A DNA stretch of 64,000 nt from Caballeronia mineralivorans PML1(12) (GCF_001028175.1 NZ_AEJF01000230.1:1-64000); one strand, 5' to 3'. Positions 34,471-43,544 are shown, counted from the first letter of the stretch. A program made the numbers and translations. Notes: generated by a model from the letters alone, not told the origin.

Positions 34471-35451
34471 TTAAGCCAGGTCAGAGGCCTTAAACCGTTC
34501 ACGGTAGTAACCTGGACTCGTACCGAGTCGGGTCCGGAAGTGATTGCGCAAGGTAGCGGCGGCGCCAAAACCTACTGCCGAAGCGATCTCGTCAACCGAC
34601 AGAGTCGACTCTTCAAGTAGTTCACGGGCACGTGCCAGGCGTTCACCCAGAAGCCACTCTCCGGGTGGCATTCCCATCGTGCTGACGAAATGCCGTTGGA
34701 AACTTCGTCCGCTCATTGCGGTGGCGGCAGCCATGCGCGTGATCGACCAGTCCTCCGCTAACCCACAACGAACCGCGTCTACCAGCGGTGTTAGCGTCGA
34801 GCCGCTGCGGCGCTGAACGGGTTCCTCGACATACTGGGCCTGACCGCCTTCCCGATGTGGCGGCATGACGAGGCGTCGGGCGACTTGATTGGCGGCCCGA
34901 GGTCCCAAGTCACGGCGGATCAGATGCAGACACAGGTCAATTCCCGCGGCGCTGCCTGCCGACGTAAGAACGTCGCCCGCATCGATATAGAGAACGTCGG
35001 GTTCGACAGAGATCGAGGGATACCGGTCGGCCAAGCCTGCGGCGTGACGCCAGTGCGTTGTCGCGCGCTTACCGTCGAGTAGACCGGCAGCGGCCAAGAC
35101 GAAGGCACCTGTGCAAATCGACATGACGCGGGCACCGCGCTTGTTTGCTTTTCTCAGGGCAAGGCAAAGTTCATCAGGAACTGGTTCGGCGATGCCACGC
35201 CACCCGGGAATGATGATCGTTTTCGCCTTGGACAGAAGCTCGAGTCCGCCATCCGCCTGGACCTGGATGCCGCCGCCGCCGCGCAACGAACCCGGCTCGG
35301 CGGCCGCGGTCGCGAACCGATACCAACCGTCGCCCATCTCCGGCCTTGGAAGGCCGAACACCTCGACGGCGCACCCGTATTCAAACAGGCTCAAACCATC
35401 GTAGACAACAACAACGACCAGGCCCGCATCGGTCTGACGAGTATTTTTCAC
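34471..35451 (-). CDS. GlxA/FtrA-type AraC-family regulator (DJ-1/PfpI-like domain plus HTH)
   Basis: Regulator of 326 residues. The N-terminal domain (about 8-195) is a DJ-1/PfpI-like amidotransferase fold with VVYDGLSLFEYGCAVEVFGLPR and the nucleophile-elbow-like segment SICTGAFVLAAAGLLDGKRATTHW. The C-terminal AraC helix-turn-helix pair (about 225-320) includes WSITRMAAATAMSGRSFQRHF and VDEIASAVGFGAAATLRNHFR. Such regulators control catabolism of small nitrogen or carbon compounds. It is divergent from the reductase gene at 35576. A 28-bp motif in the shared region recurs before the PepSY gene, suggesting both are its targets. Confidence 0.9.
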   Translation of the reverse strand: MKNTRQTDAGLVVVVVYDGLSLFEYGCAVEVFGLPRPEMGDGWYRFATAAAEPGSLRGGGGIQVQADGGLELLSKAKTIIIPGWRGIAEPVPDELCLALRKANKRGARVMSICTGAFVLAAAGLLDGKRATTHWRHAAGLADRYPSISVEPDVLYIDAGDVLTSAGSAAGIDLCLHLIRRDLGPRAANQVARRLVMPPHREGGQAQYVEEPVQRRSGSTLTPLVDAVRCGLAEDWSITRMAAATAMSGRSFQRHFVSTMGMPPGEWLLGERLARARELLEESTLSVDEIASAVGFGAAATLRNHFRTRLGTSPGYYRERFKASDLA

Positions 35452-35464
35452 TTTGGCATTATTC

Positions 35465-35492
35465 GGACGTTAATAGGCATTCGTGCCACTGG
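35465..35492. promoter_or_regulatory. Shared 28-bp motif, copy 1 (candidate FtrA-type regulator site)
   Basis: This segment matches 36679-36706 at 24 of 28 positions (shared core GGACG-TAATAG-CAT, then GCCACTGG). It contains GGCA-TTCG-TGCC, a short inverted repeat. It lies between the divergent regulator start (35451) and the reductase start (35576). Confidence 0.6.
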
Positions 35493-35575
35493 TGTCAGCA
35501 TTTTGCACTATTTACGCTACGGGTCAATAAGTCATCTTGATGAAATTTCGCGTCCTGTGCGAGTGAGGTAGTTGC

Positions 35576-36523
35576 ATGAAAGTAAAGATAGTCACGAAAA
35601 CTGAGCTGGCAGTCGGCATCGCTGCGTTTGCGCTTGCGGATCCGAGCGGAGCGCCTCTGCCGGCTTTCACCGCTGGCGCTCATATCGATGTGTTCGTCGG
35701 GAATGGATTGGTACGGCAGTACTCGTTGTGCAACGACCCGAGCGAGACTTGTCGGTACCTGATTTGCGTGCTGCACGATCTCAGGACGCGGGGAGGATCG
35801 AGGGCTATGCATGCACTCGAAGAAGGCGCGACGCTTGAAGTAAGCGAGCCCAGAAATCATTTTTCGTTGGAATCAACGGCGAAACATTCCGTATTGCTGG
35901 CAGGAGGAATCGGTGTAACACCGATCCTGTCGATGGCTCTGTGGTTAGCGAGAAAAGGCGCGTCTTTCGAGGCGCACTATTGCACTCGTAGTCCTGCGCA
36001 CACCGCGTTTCATGAGCGCTTCCTCAAGCCCGACCTGCGGGACCAGACCCGTCTTTATTTTGATAACAGCCCGGCCTGCGATCGATTGCAAATGCAATCG
36101 ATCTTGGCAACGCCTCACCCCGCGAAACACCTCTACGTCTGCGGTCCGTCCGGGTTTATCGAGTCCGCTGTAGGCGCCGCAATGGCAGCGGGCTGGAATG
36201 AGGCGAACGTACATCGTGAACACTTTGCCGCACAACCTGCGCTCTCCGGGAAGGCCGGTTCGTTCGCCCTTCGGCTCGCGAAGAGCGATCGGGTCATCGA
36301 AGTTGGCTCGAACGAACGAGTGATTGATGCGCTTGCACGAGCCGGGGTCAAGGTTCCGATCTCTTGCGAAGAGGGTGTGTGCGGGACGTGCTTGACCGGC
36401 GTACTCGGGGGCGAGCCCGATCACCGCGACAGCTATCTGACCGCTCGCGAACGCAAGATGAACGACCGCTTTCTGCCGTGTTGCTCACGGTCCAAAACAC
36501 CCATGCTTGTTCTCGATCTTTGA
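35576..36523 (+). CDS. PDR/VanB-family oxidoreductase (FMN and 2Fe-2S reductase component)
   Basis: Electron-transfer protein of 315 residues, the size of phthalate dioxygenase reductase or VanB. The order is an FMN-binding barrel with RQYSLC (47-52), an NAD-binding domain with GGIGVTP (110-116) and YVCGPSGF, and a C-terminal plant-type ferredoxin domain with Cys264, Cys269, Cys272 and Cys302/303 for the 2Fe-2S cluster. It normally passes electrons from NADH to a Rieske oxygenase. No oxygenase gene is present in the neighbourhood, so its partner must be elsewhere or the target is different. It is divergent from the GlxA-type regulator, which probably controls it. Confidence 0.9.
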   Translation: MKVKIVTKTELAVGIAAFALADPSGAPLPAFTAGAHIDVFVGNGLVRQYSLCNDPSETCRYLICVLHDLRTRGGSRAMHALEEGATLEVSEPRNHFSLESTAKHSVLLAGGIGVTPILSMALWLARKGASFEAHYCTRSPAHTAFHERFLKPDLRDQTRLYFDNSPACDRLQMQSILATPHPAKHLYVCGPSGFIESAVGAAMAAGWNEANVHREHFAAQPALSGKAGSFALRLAKSDRVIEVGSNERVIDALARAGVKVPISCEEGVCGTCLTGVLGGEPDHRDSYLTARERKMNDRFLPCCSRSKTPMLVLDL

Positions 36524-36678
36524 TATTTTGCCGCTGTTTTCTACCGCATTAAGCGCCACAAGACGAACGCGGCACTCACGGGTCACATTTCAATACGATG
36601 CATCTTTCACCGGCGACGACCGTCAGTGGCGATCTCCCGTCGTCGAAATATCGATGTCGTCGCACTTTGGCAAGATCA

Positions 36679-36706
36679 GGACGCTAATAGTCATTTGCGC
36701 CACTGG
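36679..36706. promoter_or_regulatory. Shared 28-bp motif, copy 2, upstream of the PepSY gene
   Basis: Second copy of the motif at 35465-35492, 24 of 28 identical, in the same orientation. It ends 93 bases before the PepSY start. The similarity extends weakly for about 25 further bases (CAGC, then a T-rich stretch and TTTTGC). Confidence 0.58.
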
Positions 36707-36799
36707 CACAGCTTTTTTGCGCTGCATAACCTGTGTGTCAGGTCGTTACATAGCCACCGCGCAGTGCTTGGCAAGCATGTTTTTTAAGGGAGCTTTCAA

Positions 36800-38302
36800 A
36801 TGAGCACAACAGCAAGTCCAGCGGCGCGTCCGAAATCGCGTTTGACGCCGCTTCGATGGCTCGTCGTGGGCCATCGATGGGTCGGCATCGTCCTGTGCCT
36901 GTTTTTCGCGATGTGGTTCGCCACTGGGGCTGTGATGATGTTCGTCCCGTACCCGTTTCTAGGCGACGGTGCGCGCATCGCCCACATTGAACCGCTGCGT
37001 GCAGATCAGATTAGCGTGGCACCGTCAGCAGCGGTCACAGAGGCGGGCATCGTCAGTCCGAGTCGTATCCGTTTGCTCGAAGTCGCGGGGCAGGCTCTGT
37101 ACGTGGTGAATCCGCCTAAGGGTCCCCAGGTAGCGGTGTCAGCGACAACGGGCAAGCGAGTCGATGGCGTGACCTCGGAGCAAGCAAAGGTAGTCGGAGA
37201 ACATTTCGCGCAAACCCCCGTAAAGGATGTCTCCGAACCCTTCGATTACGACCAATGGGTCGTTCATCACCGGTTTGATCGTTATCGTCCGCTGTACCGC
37301 ATAGACCTCGCCGACGACGCCGGGACGCAGTTGTATGTTTCTCAGCGCTCCGGCGAAGTCATTCAGCGTTCAACCCATTTCGAACGCTCATGGAATTACG
37401 TGGGTGCTGTTCTTCACTGGATCTATCCCACCGTGCTTCGCAAGAGCTGGGTCACTTGGGACCGCACTGTGTGGTGGCTTTCCCTGGTTGGTGTGGCGGT
37501 TACGATCGCAGGTATTTGGCTGGGCATCGTTCGCTGGCGAAATCAGGCGAAGTCAGGCCGAGGCGGGATGACCCCCTATCGTGGTTGGATGAAGTGGCAC
37601 CACATTGGCGGCATCGTCGTGGCCGGGTTCGTCTTTACATGGATCTTCAGTGGCTGGCTGTCGATGGATCACGGACGTCTGTTCTCAACAGGCGACATGA
37701 GCGACGCGGAGGCTTCGGCCTACACCGGCATTTCACCTCGCGATGCAGCCAAAGCAGTCACACCCGAACTATTACGACGCATGCTGCCGGCTTCCGAACT
37801 CGAAGTGACGGCGCTTGCAGGTAAAGCTTATGTCGTGGCTCGCGGAGCAGGTTCCGAGCCGAAAGTCCTCGCGGTGGGTTCCGCCACGCCTGCGAGCGCG
37901 TTTGCCGACTCGGACATTTGGGCCGCCGTGCGGGCTGCATGGCCCGGGATCAAGGTCGACGCGCCCACGCCGATTCCGCTGGACGACATCTACGCTCGAT
38001 TGCGCAGCACCGACGGAATCGGCGGGGACGGCGTACGCGTGGTGGTGCATGACGACAGCAACTCGGACGTGTATGTAAATCCCGTCACGGGCAAGGTCAT
38101 CGAGGTAATGGATACGAGTCGCCGTGCCTATCGCTGGCTCTATTTCGGCCTACATACGCTGGACTTCCCGTTCCTATCCAGCAACGTGATCTGGAAGCCG
38201 CTGATGCTGATTCTGCTCGCGCTTGGGTTCGCATTCTGTGTCACCGGCGTCACCATCGGATGGAAGCGCCTCATGCGCAAGTTCTCGTTTCGCCGGGCAT
38301 AG
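36800..38302 (+). CDS. PepSY-associated transmembrane protein
   Basis: Inner-membrane protein of 500 residues from the PepSY_TM family. Helix 1 is at about 23-45 (HRWVGIVLCLFFAMWFATGAVMMF); further helices are near 225-245, 265-290 and 465-490. Large periplasmic loops contain PepSY-like repeats (LYRIDLADDAGTQLYVSQRSGEVIQR; VRVVVHDDSNSDVYVNPVTGKVIEV). Conserved His in the helices (VGHRW, VLHWIYP, WMKWHHIGG, GLHTLDF) could bind haem, as in related reductases used for iron-siderophore reduction; that is inference. GGGAG precedes the ATG. It heads a probable unit with the DUF3088 and porin genes. Confidence 0.88.
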   Translation: MSTTASPAARPKSRLTPLRWLVVGHRWVGIVLCLFFAMWFATGAVMMFVPYPFLGDGARIAHIEPLRADQISVAPSAAVTEAGIVSPSRIRLLEVAGQALYVVNPPKGPQVAVSATTGKRVDGVTSEQAKVVGEHFAQTPVKDVSEPFDYDQWVVHHRFDRYRPLYRIDLADDAGTQLYVSQRSGEVIQRSTHFERSWNYVGAVLHWIYPTVLRKSWVTWDRTVWWLSLVGVAVTIAGIWLGIVRWRNQAKSGRGGMTPYRGWMKWHHIGGIVVAGFVFTWIFSGWLSMDHGRLFSTGDMSDAEASAYTGISPRDAAKAVTPELLRRMLPASELEVTALAGKAYVVARGAGSEPKVLAVGSATPASAFADSDIWAAVRAAWPGIKVDAPTPIPLDDIYARLRSTDGIGGDGVRVVVHDDSNSDVYVNPVTGKVIEVMDTSRRAYRWLYFGLHTLDFPFLSSNVIWKPLMLILLALGFAFCVTGVTIGWKRLMRKFSFRRA

Positions 38303-38389
38303 CGCCCGCGTGCCCTAAACACGGATGATCATGCGGGGAGCAAGGTGGCCGCATGCATCGAAAGTCTTCAACCCGTAGTGAGAGAGAAA

Positions 38390-38734
38390 GTGAAAGACAA
38401 ATTATTCATGCTTCGTCCCGGTTTTTTTCAAGGATCCGAGGGTCCGTTCTATTGCGGGGACTCTGTCGCTGTCGAAGGCCTGCTCGGCTTTTTTCCGCAG
38501 CTTCGCAGCGAGATCGAAGTCGAGTATATCGATGCGCCTCGCCCGCGCGCTGCCATCGTCGAGATGATCGGGCAGGAGAATCAATCGGCGCCCGTTCTGG
38601 TTCTGGCTGAGGGTAGAAAACCCGTCGACGAAGGGGTGCAAGTCCACCTCTACGGAAATACTCGCTTTATCGATTCACCGGAACATATCCGTCGTTACCT
38701 GTCTTCTCAGTACGGTGTCGCCCGGCCGGCCTGA
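38390..38734 (+). CDS. DUF3088 domain protein
   Basis: Soluble protein of 114 residues. MKDKLFMLRPGF, then FYCGDSVAVEGLLGFFPQL, then VEYIDAPRPRAAIVEMIGQENQSAPVLVLAEG follow the DUF3088 family, which has a thioredoxin-like arrangement with a single Cys in the position of the first redox Cys. Function unknown. The family start and a purine-rich GAGAGAAA support the GTG at 38390; the frame opens at a GTG at 38345. It lies 87 bases after the PepSY gene and 32 before the porin gene, so all three may be co-transcribed. Confidence 0.75.
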   Translation: MKDKLFMLRPGFFQGSEGPFYCGDSVAVEGLLGFFPQLRSEIEVEYIDAPRPRAAIVEMIGQENQSAPVLVLAEGRKPVDEGVQVHLYGNTRFIDSPEHIRRYLSSQYGVARPA

Positions 38735-38766
38735 CAACTTTCCTCACAAATCTTTAAAGGCCTCTC

Positions 38767-39906
38767 ATGCAAACCCGGCACTTTCTGGCAGTCGCCGCAA
38801 TTGGCAGCATCGCAAATGCGGCACACGCCCAAAGCAGCGTCACGTTGTACGGCATCATCGATAACGGTATCGCCTATGTGAACAATATTGGCGGAGCACA
38901 TGCCGTGCAGGCATCGACTGCAAATCTGTATGGCAATCGATTTGGGCTCAAAGGTGCCGAGGATCTTGGACAGGGGTTGAAAGCTGTGTTCACCCTGGAG
39001 GGGGGCTTTAATGGTTTTAGCGGGCGCTCGGGTCAGGGTAGTCGCGAGTTTGGCCGGCAGGCTTACGTTGGCTTATCCGACGCGCGCTACGGAACGTTGA
39101 CGCTCGGCCGTCAATACGACCCTTTGGTCGACACCGTTGCCAACTTTTCAGCGCAAAATGAATGGGCAACGGACTATGCGGCCCATCCTGGCGACGCTGA
39201 TAACCTTGACGGGTCGTTCAGAATCAACAACGCGGTGAAATATGTCAGTCCAACATACGCGGGCTTGCAGTTTGAAGCGTTGTACGGACTCAGCAACCAG
39301 GCAAGTGCGGGGAACGGCGCCGGGTTTTCAAACAACCGCGCTTATGCCGCATCGGCCTCTTACGCGAATGGTCCGTTGAACTTCGCGGTCGCCTATCTCA
39401 AGCTCAACAATCCGGGCGCGGCCAACAATACAAGTGGCGCAGTTAGCGGCGATTACGGTGGCACCCTCTACGTGAGTCCGCAATCTGGGGCTGCAGCTTC
39501 TTCCGATGCGGTTATCGCCACCGGTGGCACGTACGCAATTGGCAAAGCAACGCTCGGCGCTGTCTATTCGAACGTCAAACTATCGTACTTCGATCAGACA
39601 AGCCTGCATCTGGACAACTATGAGATCAACGGTCAGTACCAACTGACGCCAGCTTTACTGCTCGGGATCGCCTACACCTACACAGACGGCAAAAGCAATC
39701 TGCTGTCAGGCACCCAGCGTCCGCGCTACCATCAAGCGGAACTCGGTACCAATTATTCTCTCTCCAGGCGAACTTCGGTATATCTGGTCGGCATATACCA
39801 ACAAGCCGCCGGAGATGCAAAGAACGCCGAGATTGCCGAGTTAGACCAGGCGTCGTCCACAAACAAACAGATCCTCATTGTGGCCGGACTCAAGCATAGC
39901 TTCTAG
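38767..39906 (+). CDS. Gram-negative trimeric porin
   Basis: Outer-membrane general porin of 379 residues. The signal peptide is cleaved at AHAQS (about residue 21). The mature protein begins SSVTLYGIIDNGIAYVNN, typical of Burkholderiaceae OmpC-like porins. It continues with RFGLKGAEDLGQGLKAVFTLE, FGRQAYVGLSDARYGTLTLGRQYDP (the constriction-loop region follows), and ends in a terminal Phe (AGLKHSF) recognised by the BAM complex. It forms a 16-stranded barrel for small solutes. Its position before a peptide/nickel-type ABC operon may reflect shared substrate flow, but the 19-bp palindrome between them suggests separate promoters. Confidence 0.94.
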   Translation: MQTRHFLAVAAIGSIANAAHAQSSVTLYGIIDNGIAYVNNIGGAHAVQASTANLYGNRFGLKGAEDLGQGLKAVFTLEGGFNGFSGRSGQGSREFGRQAYVGLSDARYGTLTLGRQYDPLVDTVANFSAQNEWATDYAAHPGDADNLDGSFRINNAVKYVSPTYAGLQFEALYGLSNQASAGNGAGFSNNRAYAASASYANGPLNFAVAYLKLNNPGAANNTSGAVSGDYGGTLYVSPQSGAAASSDAVIATGGTYAIGKATLGAVYSNVKLSYFDQTSLHLDNYEINGQYQLTPALLLGIAYTYTDGKSNLLSGTQRPRYHQAELGTNYSLSRRTSVYLVGIYQQAAGDAKNAEIAELDQASSTNKQILIVAGLKHSF

Positions 39907-39982
39907 AAAATTCTGCTTCTATAAATTGAAGATCGGTAACAGCTGCAATTGAAGCGTCAAGAGATTATCAAGTCAAAGAGTG

Positions 39983-40001
39983 ATACTTAGTAACTAAGTA
40001 T
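39983..40001. promoter_or_regulatory. Perfect 19-bp palindrome before the Nik/Dpp-type operon
   Basis: ATACTTAGTAACTAAGTAT has 9-bp perfectly complementary arms around one central base. It lies 86 bases before the binding-protein start, in an AT-rich leader, and its right end merges into TATAAC, a possible -10 box. This form is typical of dimeric repressors (MarR, GntR or metal sensors). No regulator gene is adjacent. Confidence 0.75.
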
Positions 40002-40087
40002 AACTAATGATATTGGATTTTATTTCTCGGCCTGAAATGACGTGGCGGCTTGAACCGATCGTCTCCCAACTACCGCGCTAAATCGAT

Positions 40088-41662
40088 ATGAAAACCGTGA
40101 TGCACACTCGTTTGCGCAAGGCCAGCGCTGCCTGCCTTCCACTCCTGCTGTTCTTTCAGAGCGTGACAGCAGTGGAAGCGAAAGATACGAATACGTTGCA
40201 CGTTGCTTTGGCGCAGGAGGCCGGTAGCCTCGACCTGCTTCAAAACGAGTCGGCGTTGAGCTCATACGGCCTGGTGTTCGACGGCCTTGTGCATTATGGA
40301 AAGGGTGGGAAGCTTGAGCCAGATCTCGCGGAGAAGTGGGATGTGTCACCCGATGGGAAAACCATAACGTTCCAGTTGCGAAAAGACGTACGGTTCAGCG
40401 ACGGCACGCCATTTGACGCCAAGATAGCGCAATGGAATTTGGCGCGGTGGATTGGCAAAACCGACTTCTCATGGATCGGCGTTTCGGAAAACTTCCAGCA
40501 CATGGAGGTAACCGGTCCATACACGCTCAAACTTTTTCTAAAGGCTCCGGCGCCGGTCGCCTTGGCTGAACTTTCCATCGTGCGTCCGGTGCGCTTTATC
40601 TCGCCGAAAGCGGTAGACGCGAAGGGGCAGCAGATCGCGCCGGTCGGCACGGGCGCGTGGAAGGTAGTCCAAAACGATAAGAGCGAGACCGTGCTTGTCC
40701 GAAATGAATACTACTGGGGGCCCAAACCGTCGTTCAGCCGTATAGAGCTGTCGGTTGTTCCCGACGAGCTTTCGCGCGTAAATGCACTACGTGCGGGAGA
40801 TCTCGACGTAATCGGTGGCGAATGGGTTGCGCCTCTTCTTCCGAATCGTGCGAAAGCTTTGGCTAGCGACCCGGGAGTCGGCGTGTTTGCTGCCCCCGGC
40901 GTGTCAACCGTCTTGCTAGGGTACAACAACGCTCGCGGTCCTCTCGTGGACGCCAATGTTCGGCGAGCGATCAGTCTTGGTCTTGACCGGACCTCGATCG
41001 CAAAGATTCTTTACCAGGGCTATGCAGATCCTGCGAGCAATCTCTTCCCGTCGACCATTCCGGATGCTGGCAAGCGTGAACCTGTGGTCGTAAGGGACGT
41101 TGCCGCGGCCAACAAGTTGCTTGATCAATCCGGTTGGATCAAAACAGGGACGGTAAGGCGGAAGGACGGAAAAGATCTGACGCTAAACCTGCTCGCATCG
41201 GACCAGGTTTTGCCGGGGGCTCGCCGCCTTTCCGAACTGATCCTCGGCCAGCTTTCCGACCTGGGTATTTCGGTAAACGTCTCTTCACTGGATGACGCAA
41301 CCTATCACGATCGTCGACAGAAATTCGACTACGACCTGGCCTTTTTCACCACCTATGCAGCGCCCTATGATCCGCAGGGTTCGCTTTCCACTATGTTTGT
41401 TTCGACCGCTGACAGCGGTCCAGATGGAAAGATATTCGTGTCGAAGGAACTCGATGGCGTCATTAACGCGGCCCTGTCGGCAACGGGAGAGGATAGAAAG
41501 GCCAAAGTGCAGAAGGTCTATGACTGGATGAATCAGAACGCAGCCACTTGTCCGCTCGTTTATCCGCAACGACTATGGGCCTATAACAAACGCGTTAAAG
41601 GCTTCGCTCTGCCGCCTACGGAGTACGACATGCCGGTGTCCGATTTGTCTCTTGCCCCATGA
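40088..41662 (+). CDS. ABC transporter substrate-binding protein, NikA/DppA type
   Basis: Periplasmic receptor (SBP_bac_5 family) of 524 residues. A signal peptide (about 1-31, ending VEAKD) is followed by LHVALAQEAGSLDLL, the family stretch KLEPDLAEKWDVSPDGKTITFQLRKDVRFSDGTPFDA, and VGTGAWKVVQNDKSETVLVRNEYYWGPKP. Several passages resemble NikA more than DppA (RPVRFISPKAV; DELSRVNALRAGDLDVIGG). Ligands in this family include nickel-histidine, opines, peptides and metallophores; none can be assigned here. No strong ribosome binding site precedes the ATG. It heads a five-gene operon. Confidence 0.9.
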   Translation: MKTVMHTRLRKASAACLPLLLFFQSVTAVEAKDTNTLHVALAQEAGSLDLLQNESALSSYGLVFDGLVHYGKGGKLEPDLAEKWDVSPDGKTITFQLRKDVRFSDGTPFDAKIAQWNLARWIGKTDFSWIGVSENFQHMEVTGPYTLKLFLKAPAPVALAELSIVRPVRFISPKAVDAKGQQIAPVGTGAWKVVQNDKSETVLVRNEYYWGPKPSFSRIELSVVPDELSRVNALRAGDLDVIGGEWVAPLLPNRAKALASDPGVGVFAAPGVSTVLLGYNNARGPLVDANVRRAISLGLDRTSIAKILYQGYADPASNLFPSTIPDAGKREPVVVRDVAAANKLLDQSGWIKTGTVRRKDGKDLTLNLLASDQVLPGARRLSELILGQLSDLGISVNVSSLDDATYHDRRQKFDYDLAFFTTYAAPYDPQGSLSTMFVSTADSGPDGKIFVSKELDGVINAALSATGEDRKAKVQKVYDWMNQNAATCPLVYPQRLWAYNKRVKGFALPPTEYDMPVSDLSLAP

Positions 41663-41698
41663 GGTGCGGCGCAATGGATATCAAAGAAGATCGACGTG

Positions 41699-42646
41699 AT
41701 GCTTAAGCTATTTTACAGGCGGTTCACGCTGGCAATTTGCCTTGTCGCTGTCGCGAGTGCGCTGACCTTCGCGTTAATTGCGTTGGCTCCCGGCAATGCC
41801 GCCAACTTCCTCGCGGAGCGAGCGGCGGGCCCAAAGGCGACTCACGAGTTGGTCCAGAAGATCGAGCGCGACCTTGGTCTGAACGACCCGCTGTACATTC
41901 GTTTCGGTCATTGGGTCGGAGACGTGTCCGAGGGGCGTTTGGGCGAATCCCTACGCACGGGGCACCCGATTAGCGACGAGTTTGCTCAACGGCTTCCAAC
42001 GACGATTCGACTTCTGCTGGGTGGCGGGGTGATCGCATTCTTCATGCCTTTAGTGATTGGTGTGGCTGGAGCGTTAAGCAACGGCGGTGTTCTTGATCGG
42101 AGCTTGCGGGTGCTGGCGATTGTAGGCGCATCGGCGCCAAACTTCTTCGTCGGCGCGCTGCTCGTGCTTTTGTTTTCCGTGAAGTTGCATTGGCTACCCG
42201 CTTTTGGCACCTCTGGATTGCTGTCTTGGATGATGCCGTGGGTGACAGTAGGCCTTTTCCCGACCTGCGTGTTGAGTCGTGTGGTCCGCGTAACGCTGCA
42301 AGAACTTATGGCTCGACCATTTGCCACGACCGGTTTTGCGAAAGGATATGGCCGCGCCGGAGTGCTTATATACGAAGCTTTGCCCAACCTCGCGGTTCCT
42401 TTTCTCACAACGTTCGGTGCGCAGTTCGCGTTGATGATCATTGGTGCAATTGTCGTTGAATCCGTTTTTGCGTGGCAGGGCATTGGTGCGTTCTTCATCG
42501 ACTCTATCCGTTTCAGGGACTTCCCCGCGATGCAGGCGATTCTGATGACTTTTGTCGTGTTTTTCGTATTCGTGAATCTATTGGTCGATATGGTCTGTAT
42601 GTTGATCGACCCACGTATTCGCCGGTCGCAATTCGAGAGTGCGTGA
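41699..42646 (+). CDS. ABC transporter permease, NikB/DppB type
   Basis: Inner-membrane permease of 315 residues with six predicted helices and the family start MLKLFYRRFTLAICLVAVASALTFALIALAPGNAA. The conserved NLGLNDPL-like segment is DLGLNDPLYIRFGHW, and the EAA-type coupling loop is GYGRAGVLIYEALPNLAVPF. AAAGAAGA precedes the overlapping GTG/ATG pair at 41696/41699; the ATG is reported. It works as a heterodimer with the next gene product. Coding junctions in this operon are tight. Confidence 0.92.
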   Translation: MLKLFYRRFTLAICLVAVASALTFALIALAPGNAANFLAERAAGPKATHELVQKIERDLGLNDPLYIRFGHWVGDVSEGRLGESLRTGHPISDEFAQRLPTTIRLLLGGGVIAFFMPLVIGVAGALSNGGVLDRSLRVLAIVGASAPNFFVGALLVLLFSVKLHWLPAFGTSGLLSWMMPWVTVGLFPTCVLSRVVRVTLQELMARPFATTGFAKGYGRAGVLIYEALPNLAVPFLTTFGAQFALMIIGAIVVESVFAWQGIGAFFIDSIRFRDFPAMQAILMTFVVFFVFVNLLVDMVCMLIDPRIRRSQFESA

Positions 42647-42647
42647 A

Positions 42648-43544
42648 ATGATCAATCGACTTAGGGAACGGCTGGGTGGTATCAGCCCTTATGCCTTGAT
42701 ACCCGTCTTGCTGTTTGTGTTGGTTGCGGTCTTCGCACCGATACTAGCGCCATACGCTCCGGGCATGCAGGTGATCACCGATGCCATGCAAGGACCGAGC
42801 GTCGCACATTGGCTTGGCACCGACTATTTGGGACGCGATCTCTTGAGCCGTCTCATCTGGGCGGCTCGCGTCTCTCTGGCGGCAATGACCATCGTACTGG
42901 TCTCGGCTTTGGCAATCGGCATTCTGGTTGGATCTATCGCCGGTTACGTGGGTGGCAAGATGGACCTCGTCCTGATCAGTGTCATCGACATCATGCTCAG
43001 CTTGCCAAGCTTGATCATTGCGTTAGCGCTGATTGGCATCGTTGGGCCCGGTTACTGGTCGATGATCGCGGCACTCACACTCGCTTGGTGGGCGAACTAC
43101 GCACGGATGAGTCGCGCAGTCGTGGCAAGCGAAGTCCATCAACCGCACATCGAAGCCTGCGGGGTCATTGGCGCCAGTCATTGGTGGGTTTTCACGCGAC
43201 ATATTCTGCCGGCTGTACTGGGCGTAGTGCTCGTCTACGCGAGCGCCGATGCAGGTGCTCTGGTCCTGTCCATCGCTACCCTTAGCTTCCTCGGGCTCGG
43301 CGTTACTCCGCCGACGCCGGAGTGGGGCCAGATGTTGGTCGATGGCATGAACTACCTCGAAGACTCGCCGAGCATGGTTCTGCTGCCGGGTCTTGCGTTA
43401 ACGCTCGTTGTGGTCAGTTTCAATGTGCTCGGTGAGGCGATCGCGTTGCAGAAGTTGCCGCGAGCGATAAAGGGCCGCGCCTTGTCAAGACGCATACGAG
43501 CCAGAGCGGATGAAGAAAAGACGATTAAGCGGGGTGCCCAATAA
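42648..43544 (+). CDS. ABC transporter permease, NikC/DppC type
   Basis: Second inner-membrane permease of the operon, 298 residues. It has an N-terminal OppC-type segment (YALIPVLLFVLVAVFAPILAPYAPG) and the signature HWLGTDYLGRDLLSRLIWAARVSL. The EAA-type loop is EACGVIGASHWWVFTRHILPAVLG. The ATG at 42648 follows the previous stop by one base; the GTG at 42639 is an alternative that overlaps it. The stop shares one base with the start of the next gene. Confidence 0.92.
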   Translation: MINRLRERLGGISPYALIPVLLFVLVAVFAPILAPYAPGMQVITDAMQGPSVAHWLGTDYLGRDLLSRLIWAARVSLAAMTIVLVSALAIGILVGSIAGYVGGKMDLVLISVIDIMLSLPSLIIALALIGIVGPGYWSMIAALTLAWWANYARMSRAVVASEVHQPHIEACGVIGASHWWVFTRHILPAVLGVVLVYASADAGALVLSIATLSFLGLGVTPPTPEWGQMLVDGMNYLEDSPSMVLLPGLALTLVVVSFNVLGEAIALQKLPRAIKGRALSRRIRARADEEKTIKRGAQ

